64,000 nucleotides of DNA from Methylocaldum marinum (GCF_003584645.1 NZ_AP017928.1:646981-710980); one strand, 5' to 3'; counted from the stretch's first letter, positions 28,558 to 40,661 are shown. Translations and numbers: made by a program. Notes: generated from the letters alone by a model not told the origin.

Positions 28558-28914
28558 CTATTTCTTGATCCAGCGACCCGCGGGGGACCGGACGTACTGG
28601 CCGGGCGGAGTCTTCTCGATCGCCTTCTTTCCGGCCAAGGCCTCCACGACATTCAGGCTGGTGCCGTTGGCCTTGGCGACCTGCTGGTATTGGTGGCGGC
28701 GCTTTGCATTGATATCCGCGATGAGCGCTCTGACCTCGGCCGACGGATTGGCGCCCACCGCCTCCAGGTAACCGTTGGGCTGTTCACCCACCAAACCTTG
28801 TCTCTTCGCGTCGTCGAGACCGATCGCCCAGCTCTGCGGCATCCAGCCCGCGATACCGAGCAGCAACGCCAATAGCGGGGCAATCGCCCCCCGCAAGGAA
28901 AAATATCTGGACAT
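28558..28914 (-). CDS. ydbL: YdbL-family protein (DUF1318)
   Basis: 118 residues with a signal peptide (LLALLLGIAGWMPQSWA), so it is periplasmic. The conserved C-terminal DUF1318 region has LIADINAKRRHQYQQVAKAN and GQYVRSPAGRWIKK. In E. coli, YdbH, YnbE and YdbL form an operon for anterograde phospholipid transport; YdbL is thought to assist YdbH-YnbE bridge formation. Here ynbE lies 18 nt upstream and the Fae homologue 16 nt downstream. Confidence 0.9.
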   Translation of the reverse strand: MSRYFSLRGAIAPLLALLLGIAGWMPQSWAIGLDDAKRQGLVGEQPNGYLEAVGANPSAEVRALIADINAKRRHQYQQVAKANGTSLNVVEALAGKKAIEKTPPGQYVRSPAGRWIKK

Positions 28915-28932
28915 GGCAATTCCTCGTTCGAA

Positions 28933-29133
28933 TCAGAATAGTCCGCTCTCTTTCGAGAGAATGTCTTCCAAGTCCTTTTCGACTTTTACACGGACTTCGT
29001 GGTCGATTTTGACGTTGAGATTGATGGTGATGGGTTCCTGCGGTGCAGCCAGCTCGACGCGAGGGGTGCACGCTGTCAGGAAGGCCATCGCAGCGACAGC
29101 AGAGACCTTTGCTGGAAAAGTGTCTCGGATCAT
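28933..29133 (-). CDS. ynbE: YnbE-family outer-membrane lipoprotein
   Basis: 66 residues starting at ATG 29133 (MIRDTFPAKVSAVAAMAF). The lipobox LTAC gives a lipidated Cys at residue 22. The mature part ITINLNVKIDHEVRVKVEKD is the typical YnbE beta-strand that docks on YdbH at the outer membrane. The start was fixed by the signal sequence; longer upstream reading frames run into repeat DNA. It is separated from ydbH (ends 30962) by 1.8 kb of repeats plus an IS element, so it may have lost the operon promoter. Confidence 0.88.
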   Translation of the reverse strand: MIRDTFPAKVSAVAAMAFLTACTPRVELAAPQEPITINLNVKIDHEVRVKVEKDLEDILSKESGLF

Positions 29134-29230
29134 TGTTGTCTTCTTGTACCGGGGCCGAAAAGAGCGGCTGAGGATAGCATCGGATTTTTCCGATAGCCAG
29201 AGCATTTTTAGACCTGCTGTACGAATGCGC

Positions 29231-29492
29231 GCAAGGTCGGGAATCCTTTCCCGACGCTGCGGCCCGGTCGAGCGTCCTCGTCGGCAAGGGCTTGCCGACC
29301 TACAATCGTGCCACCCTGTAGGTCGGCAATCCTTTCCCGACATCATGCTCCGACCGAGCGTCTGCGTCGGCAAGGGCTTGCCGACCTACAATCGTGCCGC
29401 CCTGTAGGTCGGGAACCCTTTCCCGACGGCACAGCCCGGTCCGGCGTCTTTGTCGGCAAGGGATTGCCGACCTACGATCGGGCACCCCGTAG
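29231..29492. repeat. Family A array, left of the IS110 insertion
   Basis: Units begin with (G/A)(T/A)AGGTCGG at about 29232, 29318, 29404 and 29489 (86/86/85-bp period). The palindromes are as in the array at 24789. The unit starting at 29489 is cut after GTAG by the IS element and resumes at 30712. Confidence 0.92.
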
Positions 29493-29507
29493 ATACTGTT
29501 ATCCGGG

Positions 29508-30675
<1,168 letters not shown>

Positions 30676-30709
30676 AACCCCTTCCGAACCACACGGAATT
30701 CATAATACA

Positions 30710-30870
30710 AGGTCGGGAATCCTTTCCCGACGGCGCGGCACGATCGAGCATCTGCGTCGGCAAGGGATTGTCGACCTACGACCGTGCCGCCTGGTAGGTC
30801 GGGAATCCTTTCCCGACGCCGTGCCTCGATCGAGCGGCTTTGTCGGCAAGGGATTGCCGACTTACGATCG
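30710..30870. repeat. Family A array, right of the IS110 insertion
   Basis: Resumes the interrupted unit at 30712; the next unit begins with GTAG at 30794. Its palindromes include GTCGGGAATCCTTTCCCGAC and GTCGGCAAGGGATTGCCGAC. It ends about 90 bases before the ydbH stop. Confidence 0.9.
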
Positions 30871-30961
30871 GTGTAGCCTGGCCGCTGGCGCCTACACCTC
30901 CCGCCAAGCCGGTTCCGCCGTAAGAGATCGATGAAAGCTCTCCGGCCGGCCGTTTTGCGGC

Positions 30962-33463
30962 CTATTGCTTTTTCCGGTAATGTTCCTGAATCTGCTGATT
31001 CATGCGGTCGGTCAGATCGTCGGCAATGCTCAGGCTGCGCAGAAGCGTGGGAATGTTTTCCTGAAGGTTCAGGTTGAGATGTATGGGCCGGCCCGCCTGC
31101 CAGTCCGGATTATGTCCCCTCAATTCGACGCGGAACGTCAGGTCCCCCTTGGGGTTGCTGTCGGCCTTGACTTTCAGCGTTTTGAACTGGAGATTACTGA
31201 GGGCCTGATTCAGGAACTGCAGGCTCAGATTGTCTTTCGCCATCGCCGCCACTTCTTCGGTGGGCCGATAGCGAATCCAGCCGCCGGGCGCGCGCGCCTG
31301 AAGCTCGCCCCCGTGCAATGCGACATGGGTTCTGGTGAATTCCAGCGGCAGTTGCCCGTCCAGCACGCCGGTACCCTCGATGCCTTGTTGCCTTTCGAGC
31401 GCAATAATTTGAGCCAGGGACAAGTCTCTTATCGAGAGCTTGACGGGGGCACTCGGACTCGATGTATCCCATCGAAAAAAGTCGCTATGGACCGTTCCGC
31501 CCAGGAGACCTGCCTCGAAATACCGAACCTCGAGTATCGGGGCTGCGCCTTCGGACTGGTTCGCGGCAAGGCTTGCGTTCACTTGGGTGATTGGTACGCC
31601 CAGATTGAGCCGTTCGAGGCTCAGCCGAGCGGGGGCGAGGGTCCGCGTTCCACCTTGCTGAGTAAACCCGAGGTGAGCGTCGAGTTGTTCGAAATGAATG
31701 GATTTGAGGTGGCCGGCGAGGCCTTCGGCATCCAGCGTGATTCGACTTTCCAGCCTTGGCGCTTGTCCGGGAGCACGGGTCCAGGAGGCGCCGCCGAAGG
31801 CGTGAATTCGTCCCGCATGGATGTCGAAAGGATAGGGCCAAGGCTGCAGCAATCGGCTCAAGGTCGAGCCGGGCTCACCAAGAACGATGGGTGTCAGTTC
31901 AAGCCAGGCCGATCCTTGGCCCAAGGCGAACTGATGACGCGCGCGACCGTTCAGGAGAACTTCTCCCTGGGCGAGCGTTATGACGCTCTCGATATCCAGT
32001 TGCTTCGGGTCTCCCCGAAATTTCGCCCTGATTTCGCCGGAAGGCAAGGTCCGGCCCGGCAGCCTGGGCTTGATTCCACCGACATGCAGCTCGCCCTGGC
32101 TATTCCAATTGGCGCCTACGCCGCCGAGGCCGGTGATCCGGAGGGCGCCCGTCTCGATTTCGACTGCGCCGTCCGGCCAGCTGATGGATGCCGGCTTGAC
32201 CGAGAGAGTGAACGGTTCGAATCCCCATCGGGCGGGTTCGGGTTGATAGAAAAGGGTCGCGCTGTCGGCCAATTCCAATTCGATCTCCGAGCTGGAAATG
32301 CCGGACCAATCGACGGGGGCAAGGTGAATGGGAGAACCGGGCGCGACGCGGAGCTCCGGTCCTTCGGTCGATAGTTCGATCATGCCGGTCAGTCCTTTCG
32401 GGAATGTCATTCGGGCGGCGGGTTCTGACGGCGGTTTCAGGCGACTGCTCAAGAACGCCGACAGGTCCGAGCGGTTTCCGAGATGCCAGCGGATGTTTTT
32501 TCCTTCGATCGAAACGCGCGCTTCGATGTCCGCCCGGATGCGTCGGATCTCGTCGCCGGACGGTTCGGCGCTGACCCTGAGGTGATGATCGCTGCTGATC
32601 TTCACGCCTTCCCAGGTTCTGTCCGCGAGCGGAACCGCGCCTTGCCAGCGGCTTTCCAGGCTCCCGCTCAGGTGCGGCAGTTCCCGGGCGGGTGCAAGCC
32701 AAGGCCGCAGCAAATCGGCGATTCCTTCAAACGTCGCCTGAACCGAACCGGCGACGCTTAAATGGTCGGTTTCCGTCTGCACGGTACGGACCGCGATGTG
32801 AAGGATCGGCGGCTTCGGAGTGTCCGAAGCCCTGACAGTCAGTTCCAGTTCGCCGCTGGCGGCGGCCTGTGCGGAGACTGCGAAGGCGTGTTCATTCTCC
32901 GTCCGGATTTCTCCGGAAAGCGTTCCCCGACCGTTTCGAAGCCGCGCAGCGCCGTGTCCCGTGTGACGGGCGCCGGCCGGCGATCGAATGTCCAGGTCCA
33001 GGCTTTCCAGAGCCAGCTCGTCCACCGGCAGTTCGGACAGCCAGCGGCCCGGTACGAAAGCGATCGGTCCGATGCTTTCGGCGGCTTCGCCCCGACTCGG
33101 AATGTCCTCGCCGGCGGGGCTGCTTTCGATTTCGGCTTGCTGAATCCGAATGCCGATCAGACGTCCGGAAAGCAAGTCCAAAGGTCGGTAGCGAAGCGTA
33201 AGTCCCGCTGCACGCAGGGTGAGAATCCGGCTTCCGTAGCGCTTGCTCAGTTGCAGGGAATCGAGATGCAACGCGTTCCACGAGGGGCGTCCCGAGGCCA
33301 CCTCGATAAGAGTGAAGCCGGCCAGGGCGAACCGGAACCGCAGCAATTCCTCAATGACCGCGGGTAACGCCGCATATATCGTGATGAGCGCCAAGATGCC
33401 GGTCAACAGCATGAGCCGCCGCCGATTTCGGGGTGCGTGACCGGTTTTTTTCAGAGCGAACAT
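30962..33463 (-). CDS. ydbH: YdbH-family intermembrane phospholipid transport protein
   Basis: An AsmA/TamB-like bridge protein of 833 residues. ATG 33463 (MFALKKTGHA) is chosen over an upstream TTG at 33499. A single N-terminal transmembrane helix (LMLLTGILALITIYAALPAV) anchors it in the inner membrane, followed by a long beta-strand-rich groove with alternating hydrophobic residues. The C-terminus (PLEFTRTHVALHGGELQARA, then LQFLNQALSNLQFKTLKVKA) matches the YdbH C-terminal domain. In E. coli, YdbH, TamB and YhdP redundantly carry phospholipids to the outer membrane. ynbE and ydbL belong to the same operon elsewhere but are displaced here by the repeat/IS insertion. Confidence 0.9.
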   Translation of the reverse strand: MFALKKTGHAPRNRRRLMLLTGILALITIYAALPAVIEELLRFRFALAGFTLIEVASGRPSWNALHLDSLQLSKRYGSRILTLRAAGLTLRYRPLDLLSGRLIGIRIQQAEIESSPAGEDIPSRGEAAESIGPIAFVPGRWLSELPVDELALESLDLDIRSPAGARHTGHGAARLRNGRGTLSGEIRTENEHAFAVSAQAAASGELELTVRASDTPKPPILHIAVRTVQTETDHLSVAGSVQATFEGIADLLRPWLAPARELPHLSGSLESRWQGAVPLADRTWEGVKISSDHHLRVSAEPSGDEIRRIRADIEARVSIEGKNIRWHLGNRSDLSAFLSSRLKPPSEPAARMTFPKGLTGMIELSTEGPELRVAPGSPIHLAPVDWSGISSSEIELELADSATLFYQPEPARWGFEPFTLSVKPASISWPDGAVEIETGALRITGLGGVGANWNSQGELHVGGIKPRLPGRTLPSGEIRAKFRGDPKQLDIESVITLAQGEVLLNGRARHQFALGQGSAWLELTPIVLGEPGSTLSRLLQPWPYPFDIHAGRIHAFGGASWTRAPGQAPRLESRITLDAEGLAGHLKSIHFEQLDAHLGFTQQGGTRTLAPARLSLERLNLGVPITQVNASLAANQSEGAAPILEVRYFEAGLLGGTVHSDFFRWDTSSPSAPVKLSIRDLSLAQIIALERQQGIEGTGVLDGQLPLEFTRTHVALHGGELQARAPGGWIRYRPTEEVAAMAKDNLSLQFLNQALSNLQFKTLKVKADSNPKGDLTFRVELRGHNPDWQAGRPIHLNLNLQENIPTLLRSLSIADDLTDRMNQQIQEHYRKKQ

Positions 33464-33513
33464 CGGGTGTATTCTTGAATCAAACTTGGCTATGAACAAT
33501 CGGAGGGAGAACC

Positions 33514-33888
33514 ATGCCCGTCATGAAAACCGGATCCGATAGCCACCGGCTCGATCGAGTCGTCGCCGAAGCCCGGCGCAACCGGGAAGAACGGGAACGC
33601 GGCTATCGCGAGCAGGCTTTGAAACTATACCCCTGGGTTTGCGGACGTTGCGCCCGCGAGTTTTCGCGGGAAAACCTCAGCGAACTCACGGTCCATCATC
33701 GAGATCACAATCACGACAATAATCCGCCGGACGGCAGCAATTGGGAACTGCTTTGTATTTACTGCCACGATAACGAGCATTCGCGCTACCTCGATGCGAA
33801 TCAATCGAAAGGAGGGGAGCGCCGCGATACGGGTACCACCTTCAAGCCCTTCGCCGAACTCGGCGCCCTGTTGAAAAAGCCGGAGTGA
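33514..33888 (+). CDS. yajD: YajD-family HNH nuclease
   Basis: 124 residues, with ATG 33514 after GGAGGGAG. A zinc-binding HNH fold is visible: CGRCAREFS (first CxxC), then TVHHRDHNHDNNPPDGS, then LLCIYCHDNEH (second CxxC and the final His). This matches the small YajD group of predicted HNH endonucleases. It is divergent from ydbH (50 nt between starts) and 40 nt upstream of slyX. Its physiological substrate is unknown. Confidence 0.92.
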   Translation: MPVMKTGSDSHRLDRVVAEARRNREERERGYREQALKLYPWVCGRCAREFSRENLSELTVHHRDHNHDNNPPDGSNWELLCIYCHDNEHSRYLDANQSKGGERRDTGTTFKPFAELGALLKKPE

Positions 33889-33927
33889 TGAGGCCTAATC
33901 CGCTTTTCCAAACTTGAAGGTCGAAGC

Positions 33928-34134
33928 ATGATCGAAAAACGTTTGGTAGACCTGGAAACCAAACTCGCTTATCAGGAAGACACGATTCAGGCATTGAACA
34001 ACATCGTGTTCGAACAGCAGAAACAGATCGACCAGCTGGAGGCGGCTTGCCGACTTCTCATCGATCGTGTCGGACAATTGGCTGCCGCCGCCGACTTGCA
34101 AAAAACGATCGATGAGAAACCACCCCATTATTGA
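33928..34134 (+). CDS. slyX: SlyX family protein
   Basis: 68 residues, almost entirely a heptad-repeat coiled coil (ETKLAYQEDTIQALNNIVFE, QQKQIDQLEAACRLL) with the typical SlyX ending PPHY. Function is unknown despite its location next to slyD in enterics. It follows yajD on the same strand, and the two are likely co-transcribed. Confidence 0.92.
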   Translation: MIEKRLVDLETKLAYQEDTIQALNNIVFEQQKQIDQLEAACRLLIDRVGQLAAAADLQKTIDEKPPHY

Positions 34135-34243
34135 GCCGGGCAACGGCTGCCCGGTACCCCGTCGGCGCCGGGCCGCGCTTTCCGGGGACTCTGAAAGGTG
34201 GTGTTCGCTGCCGTGCAGGGTCATGGAGCCGGTGGGATGAGTT

Positions 34244-34921
34244 TCACCGTCCATCCCGGGACTCCGGCGCGCGTTCGGCCAGTTGCCGTTGGAGCCGGTC
34301 CACGGTCTCGGCCAGTTCCGCGACCAATCGTTCCAGACGATCGAGCCGCTCGTGGTCGGAGCCCCTTGGTTCGGAGTCCGTCTCCGTGTTCACGCCGATT
34401 GTCGCCGGCTGGTTTTCACCGAAAAACAGGTGCATGAACCGCGATTCGCGTTTTCCCGGCTCGCGCGGCAGTTTGGCGACCAGCGGTTCATCCCGCTCCA
34501 TCAGCTTGGCTAGCGTGTTCTCGACTTCCTGCACGTCGGAGAATCCGCCCAGGCGTTCGGTGCGGATGCGTAATTCGCCGGGCGTTTGCGGGCCGCGCAG
34601 CAGCAACTCACACACGATCGCCGTTTCTTGCCTGGAAAGCTTCAGATCGCCGAAGTCGGTATTGCAAAAGCGATGCCGGTATTTGGTGACGCGATTGCCG
34701 AAACCGCTGCCGGCACTGACCAGATATCTTTTCACGAGTCCGTCGACCGTTTGCCGGATCGTTGACTCGTCGAGTTCGAGCACCGGATCCCGATTACTTT
34801 TCTGATTGCACGCGTTGGTGAGTGCGTTGAGCGAAAGGGGATACTGATCGGGGGCGGTGATTTCTTTCTCGATCAAACAGCCGATGACGCGAGCTTCGTT
34901 AGGCGTGAGAGTTATTTTCAT
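34244..34921 (-). CDS. yceH: YceH-family (DUF480) protein
   Basis: 225 residues; ATG 34921 ([20 protein letters not shown]) matches the family N-terminus. Two winged-helix domains (about 1-80 and 90-170; [20 protein letters not shown], then [15 protein letters not shown]) suggest a DNA-binding protein. The C-terminus is a coiled coil ([20 protein letters not shown]). E. coli YceH is of unknown function. It converges with slyX. Confidence 0.92.
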   Translation of the reverse strand: MKITLTPNEARVIGCLIEKEITAPDQYPLSLNALTNACNQKSNRDPVLELDESTIRQTVDGLVKRYLVSAGSGFGNRVTKYRHRFCNTDFGDLKLSRQETAIVCELLLRGPQTPGELRIRTERLGGFSDVQEVENTLAKLMERDEPLVAKLPREPGKRESRFMHLFFGENQPATIGVNTETDSEPRGSDHERLDRLERLVAELAETVDRLQRQLAERAPESRDGR

Positions 34922-35165
34922 GAGAGTTAAAGTGTTGAACCTATCGATGAGGTCCGCAAATACTCTCGCGGTATTTACGGACCGCCGCCAGGGCCGGAAT
35001 ATGCCCGGTCTTGCCTGACACGGCTTTTCGCCGCGCCGGGACATCCCCGACCCCTATTAACCGCGCTGCAATCAGCGGTCTCGTTGCCTCAAGCATAATC
35101 AAAAATCGAGTTTCGAATTGCGCTTTTTACTAAAGACGGGGCCGGCAATCTGTAGAATGGTGTCC

Positions 35166-36161
35166 ATGAACACACTCGTAGACCGACATCCATTTTCGTC
35201 CCTGAAGCCCGATCTCGTCATGAACGCGATGGAAAGCGCGGGTTTTGCGAGCGACGGCAGCTTGTTGGCGCTGCACAGTTACGAAAACCGTGTTTACCGG
35301 ATCGGCCTAGAGGACGGAGCGCCGGTGGTGGTGAAATTCTATCGCCCCGGGCGCTGGAGCAATGCCGCCATTTTCGAGGAACACGCCTTCGTGCGGGAGC
35401 TCGCCGAGTCCGAACTGCCGGTCGTGCCGGCCTTACAGGGCTCCGACGGTTCGACCTTGCACGAATTCGGCGGGTTTCGCTTCGCCGTATTTCCCTCGCA
35501 AGGCGGCCATGCCCCCGAATTCAGCGACTACGGCACGCTGGCGCGAATGGGGCGGCTGATAGCCCGTATGCACGCGGTCGGCGCGCTCAAGTCCTTTCGC
35601 GAGCGTCCCGCGCTGGATATCGCGAGTTTCGGCGAGGAACCGCGGGATTATCTGCTGTTGCACGACGTGATCCCGGCGGACATCGCGGACGCTTACCGCA
35701 ATACCGTGAATCAAGCGCTGGATGGCGTGAAGCGCTGTTTCGAAAGAGCCGGCGCCGTGCGTTCGCTGCGCTTGCACGGAGATTGTTATCCCGGAAATAT
35801 GTTGTGGACGGATGACGGTCCGCACTTCGTCGATTTCGACGATAGCCGCATGGGACCCGCGATTCAGGATTTGTGGATGTTGCTGTCGGGAGACCGCAGC
35901 GAGATGACGCAGCAATTGAGCCATCTGCTCTCCGGTTACCGGAGCTTCCACGAGTTCGATCCTCGCGAACTGTATCTGATCGAAGCCCTGCGCAGCCTGC
36001 GGCTGATCCATTACACCGCGTGGATCGCCCGACGCTGGAGCGATCCTGCTTTTCCGATCGCGTTTCCGTGGTTCGACACGCCGCGTTACTGGCATGACCG
36101 GATCCTGGAACTGCGCGAGCAGATCGCCGCGATGGACGAGCCGCCGCTCTGCCCGGCTTGA
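35166..36161 (+). CDS. srkA: Stress-response Ser/Thr protein kinase SrkA (YihE/RdoA)
   Basis: An atypical APH-fold kinase; E. coli SrkA phosphorylates itself and protein substrates and counters stress-induced death. 331 residues from ATG 35166 (MNTLVDRHPFSSLKPD); ATG 35157 is an alternative. Catalytic loop LRLHGDCYPGNMLW and metal-binding FVDFDDSRMGP are intact, and the N-lobe Lys is in VVVKFYRPGRW. In E. coli, srkA precedes dsbA; no dsbA is seen here, and the 211 bp downstream to glnK contain nothing recognisable. Confidence 0.9.
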   Translation: MNTLVDRHPFSSLKPDLVMNAMESAGFASDGSLLALHSYENRVYRIGLEDGAPVVVKFYRPGRWSNAAIFEEHAFVRELAESELPVVPALQGSDGSTLHEFGGFRFAVFPSQGGHAPEFSDYGTLARMGRLIARMHAVGALKSFRERPALDIASFGEEPRDYLLLHDVIPADIADAYRNTVNQALDGVKRCFERAGAVRSLRLHGDCYPGNMLWTDDGPHFVDFDDSRMGPAIQDLWMLLSGDRSEMTQQLSHLLSGYRSFHEFDPRELYLIEALRSLRLIHYTAWIARRWSDPAFPIAFPWFDTPRYWHDRILELREQIAAMDEPPLCPA

Positions 36162-36372
36162 ATTCGGCAGGGTGCACAGCCGTTGCCGAGAACCGTTTCG
36201 GGGCCGCGGGAATCCCGATGAGCCAAAAGCGGCGTTTCCGGTTCCGGGCCGAAGGATACTGCGCACAGAAATCGAAGGCACTTTGCGGGTCTTGTGCGAT
36301 CCGCGCCTCGAAATCCGCGCGCCGGAAACCTCTATCGGACCGTCGTTTCAGGCCACGCCCCGAGCGGCCGGA

Positions 36373-36738
<366 letters not shown>

Positions 36739-38676
36739 TTAGCTCCGATTGGCTCGGTTCTGGATAATTTCCTCGACGACCCCGGGGTCGGCCAAGGTGG
36801 AAATGTCGCCGAGATCGCGGATCTCGTTGGCCGCAATTTTTCTAAGTATGCGGCGCATGATTTTGCCGGATCGGGTTTTCGGCAATGTCGGCGCCCATTG
36901 AATCAAGTCCGGTGTTGCAATCGGACCGATTTCCTTGCGAACCAATTGAATCAATTCCTGTTCGAGCTCGGCGCTCGGCGAGATGCCGGCGACCAGCGTG
37001 ACATAGGCGTAGATGCCCTGTCCCTTGATATTGTGCGGATAACCCACGACGGCGGCTTCGGCTACGCTATCGTGCAGGACCAGCGCGCTTTCGATTTCCG
37101 CGGTGCCCATGCGGTGGCCCGATACGTTCAGCACGTCGTCGACGCGCCCGGTAATCCAGTAATATCCGTCGGCGTCCCGTCTGGCACCGTCTCCGGTGAA
37201 GTACTTGCCGGGATAGGCGGAAAAATAAGTTTCGAAGAAGCGTTGATGGCTGCCGAATACGGAGCGGGCCTGACCGGGCCAAGAGCGGGTAATCGTTAAT
37301 ACGCCCTCGCAGTCTCCTTCCAAAACATTGCCCTGGCTGTCGACTATGGCCGGTACGATGCCGAAAAACGGCCGTGTCGCGGAGCCGGGTTTCAGCCGCG
37401 TGGCTCCGATCAATGGTGTGATCAGTATTCCGCCGGTTTCGGTTTGCCACCAGGTATCGACGATAGGGCAGCGTTCGCGCCCCACGTGATGGTAATACCA
37501 CTCCCAGGCTTCCGGATTGATCGGTTCGCCGACCGAGCCGAGAACACGCAAACTACCTCTGTCGGTGGTTTCAAGCCAATTGTCGCCCTGTGCCATCAAG
37601 GCACGGATGGCGGTTGGCGCGGTGTAAAAAATGTTGACCCGGTGTTTTTCGACCACTCTCCAGAAACGGTCGGGCGCCGGATAGGTCGGAATGCCTTCGA
37701 ACATCAGGGTCGTCGCGCCGTTGCACAAGGGACCGTAAACCGTGTACGAATGACCTGTGATCCAGCCGACGTCCGCGGTGCACCAGTAGATCTCGCCCGG
37801 GCGGTAATCGAACACGTACTGAAAGGTCATGGCGGCATAAACCAAATAACCCCCGGTCGAGTGAAGCACCCCTTTGGGTTTTCCGGTAGATCCCGAGGTA
37901 TAGAGAATGAAGAGGGGGTCTTCCGCGTCCATGGATTCGGGCGGGCAATCGGGAGAGGCTTCGGCGAGCTCTTCGTGGTACCACACGCTGCGGGCGTCCC
38001 AGTCGATCGTCCCGCCGGTATTTCTGACCACTATAACCGTTTTTACGTTCGGACAAGACTGCAGCGCGGTATCCACATTGGTTTTCAGCGGCACGGTCCG
38101 TCCGCCCCGATTCCCTTCATCGGCGCAAATGACGTAACGGCAGTCGGCATCGAGGATACGATCCCGCAATGCGTCTGCGGAAAAGCCGGCAAACACGATG
38201 GAATGGACGGCGCCGATCCGAGCGCAGGCCAACATGGCCACGGCCGCTTCCGGAATCATCGGAAGGTAGATGCAGACCCGGTCGCTTTTTTCGACACCAT
38301 GCTTTTTTAAGACGTTGGCGAACCGGCACACTTGCTCGTGCAGCTCGCGAAAGGTAAGCGTCCTGTCCAGATCAGGATCGTCGCCTTCCCAGATGATGGC
38401 AACCTGATCACCCTTTTCGGCCAGATGGCGATCGAGGCAGTTGTAACTGACGTTCAGCTTGCCGCCTTCGAACCATCGAATGCGGGCTGTGCCGAAGTCG
38501 CAATCCTGGACTTTGTCCCACGGTTTGAACCAGTCTACGAAGCGTTCCGCCTGCTCCGACCAGAACTTGTCCGAATCCTTAATGGAACGTTCATACATCT
38601 CTCGGTAAAGCGCTTCGGTAATATGCGCTCCGGCCGCTACTTCCAGCGGTACATCGTAGACTTTTTCCAGGGACAT
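36739..38676 (-). CDS. acs: Acetyl-CoA synthetase (AMP-forming)
   Basis: 645 residues. It activates acetate to acetyl-CoA through acetyl-AMP. The AMP-binding signature is [20 protein letters not shown], and WWQTETGG and the hinge region [20 protein letters not shown] are present. The C-terminal acetylation-regulated lysine is in [15 protein letters not shown], the site controlled by Pat/CobB in other bacteria. Length is normal. The next gene on the strand is glnK. Methanotrophs commonly keep acs for salvage of acetate. Confidence 0.95.
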   Translation of the reverse strand: MSLEKVYDVPLEVAAGAHITEALYREMYERSIKDSDKFWSEQAERFVDWFKPWDKVQDCDFGTARIRWFEGGKLNVSYNCLDRHLAEKGDQVAIIWEGDDPDLDRTLTFRELHEQVCRFANVLKKHGVEKSDRVCIYLPMIPEAAVAMLACARIGAVHSIVFAGFSADALRDRILDADCRYVICADEGNRGGRTVPLKTNVDTALQSCPNVKTVIVVRNTGGTIDWDARSVWYHEELAEASPDCPPESMDAEDPLFILYTSGSTGKPKGVLHSTGGYLVYAAMTFQYVFDYRPGEIYWCTADVGWITGHSYTVYGPLCNGATTLMFEGIPTYPAPDRFWRVVEKHRVNIFYTAPTAIRALMAQGDNWLETTDRGSLRVLGSVGEPINPEAWEWYYHHVGRERCPIVDTWWQTETGGILITPLIGATRLKPGSATRPFFGIVPAIVDSQGNVLEGDCEGVLTITRSWPGQARSVFGSHQRFFETYFSAYPGKYFTGDGARRDADGYYWITGRVDDVLNVSGHRMGTAEIESALVLHDSVAEAAVVGYPHNIKGQGIYAYVTLVAGISPSAELEQELIQLVRKEIGPIATPDLIQWAPTLPKTRSGKIMRRILRKIAANEIRDLGDISTLADPGVVEEIIQNRANRS

Positions 38677-38808
38677 TCGATTTTCCGTTGATTTTTAGGG
38701 GTGGGACTTGGCTATCCTGACGATGACTGATTCTACCGAATTTTCGGGCGAGTTTGACCCGCTCATCGTGCTCGACGAGCGTGGCAGAGTTCCGGGACGA
38801 GATATAAG

Positions 38809-39085
38809 GTCGGCAATCCCTTGCCGACGCAGACGCTCGACCGGGCCGTGACGTCGGGAAAGGATTCCCGACCTACCAGAGGCGGCACGGTGTAGGTCGG
38901 CAATCCCTTGCCGACGCAGACGCTCGACCGGGCCGTGACGTCGGGAAAGGATTCCCGACCTACCAGAGGCGGCACGGTGTAGGTCGGCAATCCCTTGCCG
39001 ACGCAGATGCTCGACCGGGCGGTGACGTCGGGAAAGGATTCCCGGCCTACAGGGATCACGGTCGTAGGTCGGCAATCCCTGCCAA
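38809..39085. repeat. Family A tandem array, about three units
   Basis: AGGTCGGC starts at about 38810, with GTAGGTCGGC at 38892, 38979 and 39064 (85-87-bp period). Units are nearly identical to each other (spacer GCAGACGCTCGACCGGG), pointing to recent tandem duplication. The array follows the 5' end of acs. Confidence 0.9.
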
Positions 39086-39254
39086 CGGCCCCCGCCAGCC
39101 GCATGCTCTCGCACGCCCGGCGGCCGTTCCTAGGGTTATGGCAACAGTATTTGACTGGCGAGACGGGCGCCGGGCATGCGGTGTCGACGAACTTTGCAGT
39201 CGCCCGATGCGAGGCGCCGGACTTTCGGCGGTCCGGCGGGGCGGATTTATTGTA

Positions 39255-39640
39255 CGTAAAGTAAAGTAAAGCCCTATTCGAGTCGGTCCCACCCCAACCC
39301 AATCACGCCGCACATTCCCTGTGCGGAGCCACAAGCGGCGCTCACGCGTGCACCCGTTCGCCGGGAGCGAACGGGAACGTGCGAAGCACGGCCCGAAGGG
39401 CGAGTCTCAGGGATGAGGCGAGTAAATCGGCCTCGCCACGCGACGCTGTCCCGTTTCGCTCGCGAGTCCGGGGCAGCCCATCGCTGGCCTGCCCGCTCGT
39501 CGCGTTGCGCCTTGCCCTGCCGATTTGTCCCAGAGGAAGAGGGGGCTCTTGTGGCTATACTTTCTTGATCATTAGTAATCCACCCGCCCAAAACAAATTC
39601 CAGCAGATCTGTGGGCAACTCGTTCCGGGACGCCTCGACG
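39255..39640. other. Hairpin-rich non-coding segment upstream of the rpoS 3' end
   Basis: No gene is evident. Five short hairpins lie in 110 bases: CCGCAC/GTGCGG (39308-39326), CCCGTTCGC/GCGAACGGG (39353-39375), CGTGC-GAA-GCACG (39378-39390), GCCC-GAA-GGGC (39391-39401) and CTCA/TGAG (39406-39417). A longer-range pair AAATCGGC (39424-39431) / GCCGATTT (39519-39526) encloses about 90 bases. Its left end shares an inverted stretch with 24705-24750. It could be a structured RNA or a mobile-element remnant. Confidence 0.5.
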
Positions 39641-39671
39641 CGTAATGGATACGTCTACGGCAAGGCGGATA

Positions 39672-40661
39672 TTAGTGAAAGATGGCGTCCGCGGTATAAC
39701 CGTCGGTTTCCAAAATATCGCGAAGGCGATTCAGACCTTCCATCTGAATCTGGCGTACGCGTTCCCGTGTAACGCCCATGACGGCTGCAACTTCTTCGAG
39801 AGTGGCATGATCGTAGCCGCGGAGACCGTATCGGCGGCAGATGACTTCTCTCTGCTTGTCTGAAAGCTGATCCAGCCAGTCGGAAAGGTTGCTGGAAATT
39901 CGCTCGTTCTGAAGGGTTTCCGGCAGGGGGAGTTTATCCTCCTCGGAAATACATTCCACCAGGGATTTTTCCGAATCCTTCTTGAACGGAACGTCGATCG
40001 ATACAACTCGCTCATTGAGTTTCAGCATCTTTTCGACCGTCTTTACCGGCTTGTCCAGATATTTCGCGACGTCTTCCGCACTCGGGTCGTGATGCATGGT
40101 AACGGCCAGCTGACGATACGCTTTAAGATAGACATTCATTTCCTTTACGACATGAATCGGAAGCCGAATCGTACGCGTTTGATTCATCAAGGCGCGCTCA
40201 ATCGTCTGCCGTATCCACCAGGTCGCGTAGGTAGAGAACCGAAAGCCGCGATCGGGTTCAAATTTCTCGACCGCTCTTATTAATCCGAGATTTCCTTCTT
40301 CGATCAAGTCCAGAAGCGGCAAGCCGCGATTCAGGTATCGGCGGGAGATCTTGACCACCAGCCGCAAATTGCTCTCTATCATTTTCTTGCGCGCCGCTTG
40401 ATCGCCTTTTTGAGCCAGACGACCATAGTGTTTTTCTTCATCAGCGGTCAGCAGCTGAGAATTTCCCAATTCCTTTAGATATAGGCGCGTCGCGTCGTAT
40501 TGGTATTCCGAATCGATGGCACCCAACTCCGCTTCATTCCATATCGACGACTCCTCTTCGAGAACTTCGTTCGCTTCGAAATCGTCGACGAAGGTGGCCG
40601 AATCATCGTACAAGCCTGCCTCTCCAAAGGTTTTCAATTCTTCTACGATCTGTTCAGACAT
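39672..40661 (-). CDS. rpoS: RNA polymerase sigma factor RpoS
   Basis: 329 residues from ATG 40661 ([14 protein letters not shown]). General-stress/stationary-phase sigma-70 paralogue. Regions: 1.2 ([20 protein letters not shown]), 2 ([20 protein letters not shown], then [20 protein letters not shown]), 3 ([16 protein letters not shown]) and 4 ([19 protein letters not shown]). The [20 protein letters not shown] type of region 4 and [12 protein letters not shown] identify RpoS rather than RpoD or RpoH. nlpD, often upstream in gammaproteobacteria, is absent here. An AT-richer leader of about 190 bases precedes the gene. Confidence 0.94.
   Translation of the reverse strand: MSEQIVEELKTFGEAGLYDDSATFVDDFEANEVLEEESSIWNEAELGAIDSEYQYDATRLYLKELGNSQLLTADEEKHYGRLAQKGDQAARKKMIESNLRLVVKISRRYLNRGLPLLDLIEEGNLGLIRAVEKFEPDRGFRFSTYATWWIRQTIERALMNQTRTIRLPIHVVKEMNVYLKAYRQLAVTMHHDPSAEDVAKYLDKPVKTVEKMLKLNERVVSIDVPFKKDSEKSLVECISEEDKLPLPETLQNERISSNLSDWLDQLSDKQREVICRRYGLRGYDHATLEEVAAVMGVTRERVRQIQMEGLNRLRDILETDGYTADAIFH

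Noticed and set aside
30965..32374. Plus-strand frame of 469 residues opposite ydbH
   Set aside because: Antisense to a YdbH gene with membrane anchor and family C-terminus; the frame itself shows no domain.
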